A stretch of DNA of 64,000 nt from an uncultured Shimia sp. (GTDB taxonomy: Bacteria; Pseudomonadota; Alphaproteobacteria; Rhodobacterales; Rhodobacteraceae): contig NZ_CANLRL010000006.1 in the NCBI RefSeq assembly GCF_947493595.1, positions 172,740-236,739 of the forward strand, written 5' to 3'. Under the pieces are notes generated by a model, which saw nothing but the letters and a program-made list of their open reading frames with translations, was not told the origin of the DNA and did no database searches. This document shows positions 8,394 to 16,198 of the stretch, in pieces (position 1 is the stretch's first letter; every line of letters begins with the position of its first letter). The translations under genes and the position numbers were made by a program.

Positions 8394-8810
8394 TCAGCCC
8401 ACCTGCTGGTGCACCTCGATCACATTGCCCTCGGGATCCTGAAAAAACACCTGATGCCACTCTTTGGCAAAGGCCGTGCCGTAATCCGAATAGGGCACAC
8501 CGTTCTCCTCCAGCACTTTCAGAAACGCCGGCAGATCATCGGTGCGAAACGCAATATGCCCACGGTCCACCGGATTGATCACCTGCCCGTTCACAAAGGC
8601 CACATCCAGCCGCCGCTCCGCCAAATGCATCTGCATATCCCCGTCGGTGGCAAAGCGGATCTGCCCGTCATACCCGCGTGCATCATCCGCCTCTGTGCGT
8701 GGAAACTCCTCTTGCGGAACATCGTCCAGCCCCAACACTTTGGTGTAGAACTCATGCAGCCGATCCACATCCTTGGAGACAAAATTTATGTGGTGAAATT
8801 CGAGTTTCAT
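8394..8810 (-). CDS. VOC/glyoxalase-superfamily protein
   Basis: The 138-residue protein has the paired beta-alpha-beta-beta-beta modules of the vicinal oxygen chelate fold. It begins MKLEFHHINFVSKDVDRLHEFYTKVLG and ends EWHQVFFQDPEGNVIEVHQ. The His in the first strand and the Glu of the last strand (NVIEVHQ) are likely metal ligands, as in glyoxalase I and extradiol dioxygenases. The exact substrate is unknown. The start with an AGGAG seven bases upstream is preferred over one six codons earlier. It lies downstream of the SRPBCC-TetR pair on the same strand. Confidence 0.85.
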   Translation of the reverse strand: MKLEFHHINFVSKDVDRLHEFYTKVLGLDDVPQEEFPRTEADDARGYDGQIRFATDGDMQMHLAERRLDVAFVNGQVINPVDRGHIAFRTDDLPAFLKVLEENGVPYSDYGTAFAKEWHQVFFQDPEGNVIEVHQQVG

Positions 8811-8866
8811 GGGAGGGCTCCTGCGCAAAATATCTTTGCGCTCATAGAGCCCAGAACTCCATGAGT

Positions 8867-9475
8867 TTACAAGCGGCTAGACCGAGCCTGCCCCGCCAGT
8901 CCAAACAGCAACACCCGTGTGTTGGCGGCCAACCATTCCTCTGCATACGCCTCGTCATTGAGCACGGTCTTGCCGTCCCCCTTCATCGTAGCCGCATACA
9001 TGATCTGATTGCCGAGCCGGTCGAGCACCATCCCGGTGATCAGCTCGACTTCAAGATCTGCATCGACAAACCCCGCGTTCTGCGCCTCTTTCAGGTATCC
9101 GGCGAACCCCTCATGATATCGCGCACCGCCCACAAAACCCCGATTCTCCCGCACCAGAATGCGAAACACCGGCGCCTGCGCAATCAACGCCCGAAACGTC
9201 TCGGAAATAAACATCTCCAACCGCAGCCGCATTTCCTCTGCCGTCTTGGGCGGCTTGGAAATCAACCGCAGCGGCACGTCAAACGTCGCTGCGGTGAATT
9301 CATCGATGATGGCGTTGAACAACCCTTCTTTGGTGCCAAAGTAGTGGTGGATCATTGTCGAACTGGCGTCCGCCGCCTTACAGATTTCACGCACCGAGGC
9401 CCCGGCATAGCCCCGGTCCGCAAACAGCGTTTTGCCAGCGTCAATCAAGCGCGCTTTGATGGATGTGTCCTGCAT
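8867..9475 (-). CDS. TetR-family transcriptional regulator
   Basis: The 202-residue protein has a TetR N-terminal DNA-binding domain: IKARLIDAGKTLFADRGYAGASVREI, then CKAADASSTMIHHYFGTKEGLFNAIIDEF (residues 5-60). The C-terminal helical ligand domain resembles the CecR/YbiH type (ISETFRALIAQAPVFRILVREN). The start has GGAGG five bases upstream. It lies 33 bases after the SRPBCC gene, so both probably come from the promoter that carries the 20-bp palindrome at 10060-10079, giving autoregulation. Confidence 0.9.
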   Translation of the reverse strand: MQDTSIKARLIDAGKTLFADRGYAGASVREICKAADASSTMIHHYFGTKEGLFNAIIDEFTAATFDVPLRLISKPPKTAEEMRLRLEMFISETFRALIAQAPVFRILVRENRGFVGGARYHEGFAGYLKEAQNAGFVDADLEVELITGMVLDRLGNQIMYAATMKGDGKTVLNDEAYAEEWLAANTRVLLFGLAGQARSSRL

Positions 9476-9508
9476 GTGACCTCCCATTCCCGCGCCCTTT
9501 CGCGCAGA

Positions 9509-10033
9509 TCAGGCCGCGAGCGCCGCCGCCTCTGATTTGATTTTTTCTACCTTTCTGGGGTGCGGTTGACCAGTCTCTACAAAGTGCTGAATTTCCTCAA
9601 GACTGCGGATGAACCCGGCATCCAGACCTTTGGTCAACATCCCGCGCATCGGTTTGGCAAACCATTTTGGCGTGGCCTCCCCGATCCAGGTCACTTCACA
9701 GGTCGCGTCGTTGATCGCCCGCACAATCACCGTGGAGGTGTAGCCCTTCATTGGCATGGCTTTGGACCCCTTGTGAAGGGTCACATCCACACTGAGAGTC
9801 ATCGCCTCCGGGTCAAACTGGGTCAGCACCTCTTCTTGGTACATTGGCGCAAACTTGTGGAACAGGTAGGAATAGCGCCCTTTTGCTGGCGCGCCGGGCA
9901 ACGCTGGGCCCTCGATGGCCTCGGCACGCGGGATCGCCGCCATCCAGCGGTTCACTGCAACAAAGTCGTCCCCAATCAACTTCCAGGCGGCGGAAGCGGG
10001 GGCTTTCACGGTGATTGAATTCTTTGAGGTCAT
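9509..10033 (-). CDS. SRPBCC (polyketide cyclase/START-like) protein
   Basis: The 174-residue protein begins with the MTSKNSITVKAPASAAWKLIGDDF pattern of SRPBCC hydrophobic-ligand proteins and continues through RYSYLFHKFAPMYQEEVLTQFDPE and TCEVTWIGEATPKWFAKPMRGMLTKGLDAG, which matches the polyketide cyclase/dehydrase subgroup. The ligand is not predictable. The chosen start has GAAAGG upstream and removes a poorly conserved 34-residue extension. It is the first gene of a likely operon with the TetR gene, under a palindromic operator. Confidence 0.8.
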   Translation of the reverse strand: MTSKNSITVKAPASAAWKLIGDDFVAVNRWMAAIPRAEAIEGPALPGAPAKGRYSYLFHKFAPMYQEEVLTQFDPEAMTLSVDVTLHKGSKAMPMKGYTSTVIVRAINDATCEVTWIGEATPKWFAKPMRGMLTKGLDAGFIRSLEEIQHFVETGQPHPRKVEKIKSEAAALAA

Positions 10034-10059
10034 TGCACGGCCTTTCGATTGCACAGCAT

Positions 10060-10079
10060 TATCTAACAATCGTAAGATA
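10060..10079. promoter_or_regulatory. probable TetR operator for the SRPBCC-TetR operon
   Basis: A 20-bp imperfect palindrome reads TATCTAAC-AATC-GTAAGATA, with 16 of 20 positions symmetric and perfect 5-bp ends (TATCT and AGATA). It lies 26 bases upstream of the SRPBCC start. Size and position fit a TetR-family operator controlling both genes. Confidence 0.65.
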
Positions 10080-10207
10080 GGGTTCAACGGTCGATCCGTC
10101 AACTGAGTCGCTAAAAACGCACAGCGCAGGGTCACGCCCCACGGCGTCCCTGCACAGCTTAGATATTGAGAAGTAACGTCGTGCGTGGTGAACGCCCGCC
10201 AGCTGTT

Positions 10208-10762
10208 TTAACCTTTGGAGGCCTCGGCAGTCTGTACCACCTGCTGCTGAAACGGCGGCTCGCCAAAGCTGCGGAACTCGCCATTGTCCGCGTTAAACGC
10301 CCACCGGGCGACCAAAAGTTGATACTCTTTGGTGTAGAGATCCGGCTCGTGTTCATCTTCGGCAACGCGCATACGCCAAGAGCCTTGCACCCGCGTTGGC
10401 AACCGCACGTCCTTGCGTTTGGGCGCCTTGGTCACGCGGTAATTGGCATTTTCCCACTTTCGCTTCAAAAGCGTCACCAACTCTGCCGCCTCACGTTTCC
10501 GACGACCTGCAAAGATCACGTCAATTTCCACGTCGTTCTGCACCAAGCCTTTGATAATCACATCATCACGAGAGTTTTTGGAAAACTTGGGAATCAAATT
10601 CACCACCAACTCTGTTGGCGGCTTTTTGAATAGCCCGCCATCTTCATAAGCAGGTGTGATCTTGGCTGAGTTTTCGATGCGTTTCTTCAAGGTCCTGGTC
10701 CGCTGCTGCGTGGGGCTGTGCCCGTTCGTGCTGCGCCAATAGTCCTGCAAACGCCTTAACAA
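10208..10762 (-). CDS. unknown protein, start codon uncertain (possible 5'-truncated gene)
   Basis: I do not recognise this 184-residue product. It is basic in its first half (RTRTLKKRIENSAKI) and has a mixed alpha/beta look from residue 50 (ELVVNLIPKF, VEIDVIFAGRRKREAAELVTLLKRKWENANYRV), vaguely like RraB or DUF695 folds. There is no in-frame ATG or GTG before residue 130. The earliest usable starts are TTG or CTG, an in-frame TGA lies about 14 codons further up, and no clear ribosome site is seen. It may therefore use TTG or be a gene that has lost its 5' end. Confidence 0.5.
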   Translation of the reverse strand: MLRRLQDYWRSTNGHSPTQQRTRTLKKRIENSAKITPAYEDGGLFKKPPTELVVNLIPKFSKNSRDDVIIKGLVQNDVEIDVIFAGRRKREAAELVTLLKRKWENANYRVTKAPKRKDVRLPTRVQGSWRMRVAEDEHEPDLYTKEYQLLVARWAFNADNGEFRSFGEPPFQQQVVQTAEASKG

Positions 10763-10847
10763 TTGATTGGCATTCGAGGCAGATCGACGCAGTTTTCAGT
10801 GCGCCGATGCACAACTTCAAGCACCACCCTCTCCAAATCGCCACCGT

Positions 10848-10883
10848 CGCAAAACAGACGTGAAACCGACGTGCAAATCGGGG
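10848..10883 (+). repeat. intergenic ACCGACG repeat, copy 1
   Basis: CGCAAAACAGACGTGAAACC followed by GACGTGCAAATCGGGG. Its first 24 bases match a second copy at 58167 in 21 positions. Both copies sit directly beyond the 3' end of a gene. Function is unknown. Confidence 0.55.
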
Positions 10884-10886
10884 TGT

Positions 10887-12029
10887 TTACTGCCCCAACG
10901 CCTGCCCCAGATCCGCAATCAAATCCTCGGCATTTTCCGCCCCAACCGAAATCCGCAACAGCGTTTCAGGAATGCCGGTGTGCGGCTCAATGGTGTGGCG
11001 ATGCTCAACCAGACTCTCCACCCCACCAAGTGAGGTGGCCCTATGGAAAAGCTTCATCTTTCCAGCCGCTTGCAGAGCCGTTTCCTTGTCCCCCTTCACA
11101 AGCAATGACATTAAGAACCCTGCCCCGCCCGGCATCTGGACCTTGGCCAGTTGATGCTGCGGATGGCTCTCTAGGCCAGGAAACAGCACACTGTCCACCT
11201 TGGGGTGGTCCTCCAGAAAACGCGCTATTTTCATAGCGTTATCCACCATGCGCTCGACCCGCAATGCCATCGTGCGCATGCCGCGCAACAGCAACCAAGC
11301 CTCAAACGGCCCCATCACCGCGCCCGCACTGGCACGATCCACTTCGATCTCTTCCCAAACCGGCGTGATCTCCTTGGTGACCAACACACCACCCAGCACA
11401 TCCGAATGCCCGTTGATCACTTTGGTCGTGGAGTGCATCACAATATCTGCGCCCAATTTCAAAGGGTTGGTCAGAATCGGTGAAGCCGCCGTACTGTCCA
11501 CCGCCAAGAGCGCACCGCAGCTCTCTGCCGCCTGCTTGGCAACTGCCACGTCTGTGATTTTCAACCACGGGTTAGACGGCGTCTCCACCCAAACCACATT
11601 GGCTGGTCCCTTGGCGCAAACGTCGGCCAACGCGTCCGTGTCACTCGCGTCCACCTCATCAATAACAATCTGACGACGCTCGCAAAATTCGCGAATCCAC
11701 TTGGTGGTGTTCCAATAGATTCCGCTTTGCACAATCACCCGCCCACCAGTTGGCACGGTGCGAAACAGCGCCGCAATCGCCGCCATGCCCGACGGGAACA
11801 ACAACGCCGCCGCGCCGCCTTCCAACTGCGCCAAAACCGTCTCCGCCTGCCGCGCCACATCATTGTGCGGTCGGGCGTAAATGTTGTTTTCGTTCAGAGG
11901 GTTGTAATTCTCGTCCCGCGCGAAGGTGGTTGCCGGCTGGATTGGCGGCACCACGCCACCGCTTTGCTGGTCAATCGCCCCGCCAGCCTGCGCCAACAGT
12001 GTTTCCGGCAACATATCTTTAAAATCCAT
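10887..12029 (-). CDS. Cys/Met-metabolism PLP-dependent enzyme (cystathionine gamma-synthase/lyase type)
   Basis: The 380-residue protein belongs to the trans-sulfuration fold-type I PLP family. It shows QQSGGVVPPIQPATTF, IYARPHNDVARQAETVLAQLEGG (residues ~48-70), FPSGMAAIAAL and the cofactor lysine in MHSTTKVINGHSDVLGG near residue 205. Enzymes of this family make or split cystathionine, homocysteine or methionine. The Y-x-R-x-x-N-P tyrosine motif is altered to YARPHND, so substrate choice is uncertain. The internal ATG chosen has GAGGGAAG upstream and removes a non-conserved 44-residue lead. It is divergent from the pseudouridine synthase gene. Confidence 0.88.
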   Translation of the reverse strand: MDFKDMLPETLLAQAGGAIDQQSGGVVPPIQPATTFARDENYNPLNENNIYARPHNDVARQAETVLAQLEGGAAALLFPSGMAAIAALFRTVPTGGRVIVQSGIYWNTTKWIREFCERRQIVIDEVDASDTDALADVCAKGPANVVWVETPSNPWLKITDVAVAKQAAESCGALLAVDSTAASPILTNPLKLGADIVMHSTTKVINGHSDVLGGVLVTKEITPVWEEIEVDRASAGAVMGPFEAWLLLRGMRTMALRVERMVDNAMKIARFLEDHPKVDSVLFPGLESHPQHQLAKVQMPGGAGFLMSLLVKGDKETALQAAGKMKLFHRATSLGGVESLVEHRHTIEPHTGIPETLLRISVGAENAEDLIADLGQALGQ

Positions 12030-12113
12030 GATCTTCCCTCGCGTCTTTGCGCGCACAAAATCGCAGCGACAGTAAACTTGCAACCCCAACGCACGCCCGT
12101 GTAGGAGGTCATC

Positions 12114-12662
12114 ATGACCCGCGTGATACTCTTCAACAAACCCTTCGATGTGCTGTCTCAATTCACCGACAAAGGTCTTGAGGGCAGCACCCGCCGCACT
12201 TTGTCGGATTTCATTGACGTGCCCAAAGTCTATCCGGCTGGCCGGCTGGACCGCGACAGCGAAGGTTTGATGGTGCTCACCGACGACGGGAAATTACAGG
12301 CCCGCATAGCCGACCCGCGCCACAAGATGGCCAAAACCTATTGGGTGCAGATCGAAGGCGCGCCTGACGACGCAGCCTTGGAAGCTTTACGAAAAGGCGT
12401 GAAACTGAAAGACGGCCTGACGAAGCCCGCCAAGGTGCAAGTCATTGACGAACCAGTTAAACTCTGGCCGCGCACCCCGCCGATCCGTGTGCGAAAATCC
12501 ATTCCAGACACCTGGATTTCCCTCACCATCCGCGAGGGTCGGAACCGCCAAGTGCGCCGCATGACCGCCGCAGTTGGTCACCCCACTTTGCGACTTATTC
12601 GGGCACAGATTGGTGACTGGCGCTTGGGTGGATTGGAAAGTGGCACTTGGCGGGACGCCTAG
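12114..12662 (+). CDS. RluE-like 23S rRNA pseudouridine synthase
   Basis: The 182-residue protein is a RsuA/RluB/E/F-family pseudouridine synthase without the N-terminal S4 domain, which matches RluE (modifies U2457 of 23S rRNA in E. coli). The catalytic aspartate lies in [17 protein letters not shown] near residue 45. KTYWVQIEG and the C-terminal [24 protein letters not shown] are also diagnostic. An AGGAGG ribosome site precedes the ATG. It stands alone between the divergent PLP enzyme and mipZ. Confidence 0.92.
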   Translation: MTRVILFNKPFDVLSQFTDKGLEGSTRRTLSDFIDVPKVYPAGRLDRDSEGLMVLTDDGKLQARIADPRHKMAKTYWVQIEGAPDDAALEALRKGVKLKDGLTKPAKVQVIDEPVKLWPRTPPIRVRKSIPDTWISLTIREGRNRQVRRMTAAVGHPTLRLIRAQIGDWRLGGLESGTWRDA

Positions 12663-12765
12663 CGCATCAATCACTTTTCCTGTGGATAATCACAACATAT
12701 AGTAGACAGCAACAAACCCGCGCCGTAAGTGCCGCGGGACTGAAACACGAGCAGGGACAACGGGC

Positions 12766-13575
12766 ATGGCACATATCATTGTGGTCGGAAACGAGAAGGG
12801 CGGCGCAGGCAAATCCACCCTATCGATGCACATCGCGACAGCGCTTGCACGCATGGGCCACAAAGTGGGCGGCATTGACCTCGACCTGCGGCAGAAAAGC
12901 TTCGGAAGCTATGTCGCCAACCGTCGGAAATTCCTGCAAAAAGCAGGCCTCGACCTACCGAGCCCAGACTATCACGATTTGCCAGAAGTCGACCAAGCCG
13001 CGCTGCAACCCGGCGAAAATGTCTACGACCATCGCCTGTCCGCTGCAGTCTCGATGCTGGAGCCAAACAACGATTTTATCCTGATCGACTGCCCCGGCTC
13101 CCACACCCGGTTGAGCCAGGTTGCGCACTCCTTAGCGGATACGCTGGTGACCCCGCTGAACGACAGCTTTGTCGACTTTGACCTGCTTGCCAAGATCGAC
13201 GCAGACGGCGAGAAAATCCTCGGCCCATCGGTCTATTCCGAAATGGTCTGGAACGCCCGGCAACTGCGGGCGCAAGCAGGGTTGAAACCCATCGACTGGA
13301 TTGTCATGCGCAACCGGATGGGTGCACAACAGATGGTCAACAAAGAGAAAATGGGCAAAGCGCTCGACCGATTGGCCAAACGCATCGGCTTCCGCGTCGC
13401 CCCCGGTTTCAACGAGCGGGTTGTGTTCCGTGAGCTGTTTCCGCGCGGCCTTACGCTGCTGGACCTACGCGACACCGGCGTGAAGCAACTCAACATCTCC
13501 AACGTGGCCGCCCGTCAGGAATTGCGTGAGCTGATCAAAGCGCTGAACCTGCCTGGGGTGTCGGCTGACTTCTAA
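12766..13575 (+). CDS. mipZ: MipZ-like division-plane positioning ATPase (ParA family)
   Basis: MipZ forms a polar gradient with ParB and inhibits FtsZ in alphaproteobacteria, so that division occurs at mid-cell. The 269-residue protein has the deviant Walker A NEKGGAGKST at residues 8-17, DLDLRQKSFGSY (MipZ-type Walker A' region) near 40 and DFILIDCPGSHTRLS near 105. Residues WNARQLRAQAGLKPIDWIVMRNRM near 160 are also typical of MipZ rather than Soj/ParA. The gene is not beside parAB, which is usual for mipZ. xrtE begins 4 bases after the stop, which suggests joint transcription. Confidence 0.93.
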   Translation: MAHIIVVGNEKGGAGKSTLSMHIATALARMGHKVGGIDLDLRQKSFGSYVANRRKFLQKAGLDLPSPDYHDLPEVDQAALQPGENVYDHRLSAAVSMLEPNNDFILIDCPGSHTRLSQVAHSLADTLVTPLNDSFVDFDLLAKIDADGEKILGPSVYSEMVWNARQLRAQAGLKPIDWIVMRNRMGAQQMVNKEKMGKALDRLAKRIGFRVAPGFNERVVFRELFPRGLTLLDLRDTGVKQLNISNVAARQELRELIKALNLPGVSADF

Positions 13576-13579
13576 GACC

Positions 13580-15169
13580 ATGACCGCGCGCGACCAAGCT
13601 CCTCAGCCCGCCGCGCGGCCCACGCGCCTGATGGCCATGGCCGCTTTGGTGGTGGCAGAACTGCTCTTGGTGATCCTCACCTATCAGGTCATGGCCTCCA
13701 TCGAGTGTCGCCAAACCGAAATCGAAGCCGCCTGTCGCGCCCTGCGGTCGATGACCGCACGCGGCTTGGCTGTCATGACCGTGATGGCACTCTATTTCTG
13801 GCTGCGCCCCGCCGCCTACCGTGCCTTGGCGGACCGCACTCTTGCGCAACCGGGCCATCGGGTCTGGATGCTGCTCCACCTTGCAGGGCTTGCGCTGATC
13901 TTCCTGCCGCTGCCGCTTTTTGGCGCCGCCGAAATCTCCCGCGCCTTCACGCCCACCCTTGTTTTGTTGACCGCTGGTGGCCTGCTGACGGCCCTCGGCG
14001 CGGTGTTTTGGGTCACACCGCTCGCCGCCTGCCGCGACTGGATGCGCAACGACAGCTACCTGTTGCCTCTGGCTCTGTTCGTTGGTTTTCTGGTCCCCGA
14101 CCTCGCTGACCTCATGCGCCCGCTCTGGGAGTGGAGCACACTCAGCAGCCTGACCTTCTTCCTGGTTTTCCTGGTGTTGACCCTCCTTGGCTTTGACGTT
14201 GGCGTGCACCCACCTACCTATGAAATTGGCGTCGATGGGTTCTGGGTGCAGATCGCCAGCCAATGCTCCGGTGTAGAGGGAATTGCGCTCATCTCAATCT
14301 TCATGGGGTTCTACGCCACCCTTATGCGCCCGGACCTGCGCCAGAAACGCTTCTGGCTGATCCTGTTCCCACTGGCGGTCCTGGCCAGCTGGCTTTTCAA
14401 CATCCTGCGCATCGCCATTCTGATTGTGATCGGAGCCCGTGTCTCGCCGGAACACGCCCTCAACGGCTTTCACTCCTATGCAGGTTGGCTGATGTTCACA
14501 GCTCTGGCCTTGCTGATTGTGCTGGTTGCACATCGTGCCCAATGGTTGCACCGCACACCGCTAGCCCAACACCCAACCGCTGCCATCCGGCACGACGCGC
14601 TCGCGGCCAAGATTGTCCCCTTCATTGTGATGATGTTGTCCGGTGTGTTTGTGTCTGCCTTCTGGCCAGACCCGGAAGCGGGCTATCCGGTGCGTGCTGC
14701 CTTAATGGCACTCCCACTGATTTTTTTCTTTCCAGCGCTGCACACCCTCTGGCGCAAACCATCGCTGGAGGCCGTCGCCGTGGGCCTCATCATCGGCGTT
14801 CTCTGGATTGTCACCGCCCCTTCTGAAGACCCGCCAACAACAAACACGCCCAGCCTGTTTTGGATCGCCACACGTATGATTGGCACCATTCTTCTGGTGC
14901 CGGTCATCGAAGAGCTGTTTTTCCGCGGCTACCTGTTACGCCGCCTGCACCAGAACACGATGCTCTGGACCTTTGTCGCCGTTGGTGTCTCCAGCCTGCT
15001 CTTTGGCCTGATGCACGATCGCGTTTTTACGGGCACACTCGCAGGCGTCGCCTTTGGCCTGCTTTATCTGCGCCGGTCTGAAACGTCGGACGCCGTTGTT
15101 GCGCATATCGTGGCCAACGCCACCATAGCACTTGCCGCCCTGCTGACGGCAAAATGGGCGCTCATCTGA
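13580..15169 (+). CDS. xrtE: exosortase E fused to CPBP intramembrane protease (VPEID-CTERM system)
   Basis: This 529-residue polytopic membrane protein joins two enzymes. The exosortase part has the catalytic triad Cys229 (QCSGVEGIALI), Arg277 (NILRIAIL) and His298 (NGFHSYAGW). The C-terminal CPBP/Abi-type protease part has Glu444-Glu445 in EELFFRGYLLRRL and His479 in FGLMHDR. This fusion is known as exosortase E/protease and is predicted to recognise VPEID-CTERM proteins at the inner membrane. Such a substrate is encoded convergently right next to it. No good ribosome site is seen; translation may be coupled to mipZ, 4 bases upstream. Confidence 0.93.
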   Translation: MTARDQAPQPAARPTRLMAMAALVVAELLLVILTYQVMASIECRQTEIEAACRALRSMTARGLAVMTVMALYFWLRPAAYRALADRTLAQPGHRVWMLLHLAGLALIFLPLPLFGAAEISRAFTPTLVLLTAGGLLTALGAVFWVTPLAACRDWMRNDSYLLPLALFVGFLVPDLADLMRPLWEWSTLSSLTFFLVFLVLTLLGFDVGVHPPTYEIGVDGFWVQIASQCSGVEGIALISIFMGFYATLMRPDLRQKRFWLILFPLAVLASWLFNILRIAILIVIGARVSPEHALNGFHSYAGWLMFTALALLIVLVAHRAQWLHRTPLAQHPTAAIRHDALAAKIVPFIVMMLSGVFVSAFWPDPEAGYPVRAALMALPLIFFFPALHTLWRKPSLEAVAVGLIIGVLWIVTAPSEDPPTTNTPSLFWIATRMIGTILLVPVIEELFFRGYLLRRLHQNTMLWTFVAVGVSSLLFGLMHDRVFTGTLAGVAFGLLYLRRSETSDAVVAHIVANATIALAALLTAKWALI

Positions 15170-15183
15170 GCGCCCATCTGGTT
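15154..15183 (+). terminator. hairpin terminator overlapping the xrtE stop codon
   Basis: A perfect 10-bp stem (ATGGGCGCTC with GAGCGCCCAT, loop ATCT) spans the last codons and stop of xrtE and is followed shortly by GGTTTTCC. It may serve both xrtE and the convergent VPEID gene. Confidence 0.65.
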
Positions 15184-15206
15184 TTCCTCAACCTGTTGAG
15201 ACTGGC

Positions 15207-15476
15207 TTAGCTTTGTTTTTGACGACGGCGCAGTTCCCAAACCAGCGCCAAAGTTGCAAGCACGGCAGCCACGGCCAACAGCCCAGCCCCTGCGTCAATT
15301 TCCGGAACAGCGTTGGAACCACCACCTGTGTCACCGCTACCGGTGTCACCACCGCCCCACCAGCGCCACCACCAACCGTACCAACCGCCATAGTCTTGTG
15401 CGAAGGCAGCTGGCGCACTTAGCATCAGAGCAGATAGTGCAAAAACCGCAGCTTTAGATTTGTTCAAAAGACCCAT
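15207..15476 (-). CDS. Trp-rich VPEID-CTERM sorting-domain protein
   Basis: The 89-residue precursor has a signal peptide (residues 1-26, ending PAAFA), a mature segment of about 30 residues containing six Trp, two Tyr and many Gly (WYGWWWRWWGGG at 32-43), then the sorting signal: VPEID at 57-61, a hydrophobic helix (LLAVAAVLATLALVWEL) and an RRRQK basic tail. This is the tripartite PEP-CTERM-like signal matched to exosortase E. After both cleavages almost nothing but the Trp/Gly peptide would remain. GGGAG lies six bases before the ATG. Its role is unknown. Confidence 0.92.
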   Translation of the reverse strand: MGLLNKSKAAVFALSALMLSAPAAFAQDYGGWYGWWWRWWGGGDTGSGDTGGGSNAVPEIDAGAGLLAVAAVLATLALVWELRRRQKQS

Positions 15477-15651
15477 AGAAAACTCCCGGACCTATGCCTG
15501 TGTATTGAAACTAGGGTGCCATAGCGGCCAACGACGTTTCAAGCAGATTGCTGCAAATGCACAATAACTTGTCATTTCGCACCCAGACTGTCCGCATTTG
15601 AAAAACAATCCGCCTTGGAGGTCAAAACTGTCGCCAAGCCATCACACCGAA

Positions 15652-15679
15652 AGCGAATCGAACCCCAAAATGATTCGCT
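15652..15679 (-). terminator. hairpin downstream of the hmg-linked marR gene
   Basis: AGCGAATC and GATTCGCT form a perfect 8-bp stem with a 12-base loop at the 3' end of the MarR gene, followed on the minus strand by TTTC. It is a weak terminator candidate. The rest of the gap up to the VPEID gene shows no other clear structure. Confidence 0.45.
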
Positions 15680-16119
15680 CAATTTGTGCGCCCCGCCAAC
15701 TTCAGCAACATCCCCTTCAAGGTCTGCATCTCAGCCTCACTCAACTGCGCCAAAAGACTGCCCTCATACCCCTGCGCCACCTCGCGCAGGTCGCGGTACA
15801 CTTTCTCCCCCGCAGGTGTGAGCTCCAACCACTCCACCCGCCGGTCCTCTTCGCTGCGGGCGCGCTTGACCAAGCGTCGATCCGCCAACCGCTGCACCGC
15901 ACGGCTGACCTTGGTCTTATGCACCTTACCTTGGGCCCCAATCTCGGTGGCGGTCAGCCGTCCAAATATCCCAAGATGGAACAGCACCCGCCACTCGCTG
16001 CGCAACAGCCCGTAGCGGTCCTTATAGACCTTCTGAAACCCCAGACTGGCTTCCTCAGCCGCCTGGTTCAGCAAGTAAGGCAAAAACGCCTGTAAATCGA
16101 AGTCATCAGGTTTTGTCAT
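15679..16119 (-). CDS. MarR-family regulator divergent from hmgA
   Basis: The 146-residue protein has a MarR winged helix: [30 protein letters not shown] near residues 55-85, with the wing [23 protein letters not shown] after it. The start used has AGGAGG upstream; a longer frame reading into the hmgA promoter is not credible. It is transcribed away from hmgA, and the 79-base gap holds a TAGTT-N8-AACTA palindrome, so it probably represses hmgA and itself until an aromatic intermediate appears. Confidence 0.9.
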   Translation of the reverse strand: MTKPDDFDLQAFLPYLLNQAAEEASLGFQKVYKDRYGLLRSEWRVLFHLGIFGRLTATEIGAQGKVHKTKVSRAVQRLADRRLVKRARSEEDRRVEWLELTPAGEKVYRDLREVAQGYEGSLLAQLSEAEMQTLKGMLLKLAGRTN

Positions 16120-16142
16120 AGGCTGCGCATCCTCCTGCTTGT

Positions 16143-16160
16143 TAGTTACAAAAACAACTA
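16143..16160. promoter_or_regulatory. probable MarR operator between marR and hmgA
   Basis: TAGTT and AACTA flank an 8-bp A-rich spacer (ACAAAAAC) in the divergent promoter gap, 39 bases before the hmgA start. The half-sites equal those of the other MarR-type sites in this window, but the spacer is longer. Confidence 0.5.
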
Positions 16161-16198
16161 TTACCACCGCAACCAAATTCGAACTCAGGAGCGACCCG

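Noticed and set aside
13535..14263. Long minus-strand open frame across xrtE
   Set aside because: Antisense shadow of a GC-rich gene; low-complexity His/Gln/Gly composition and no family features.
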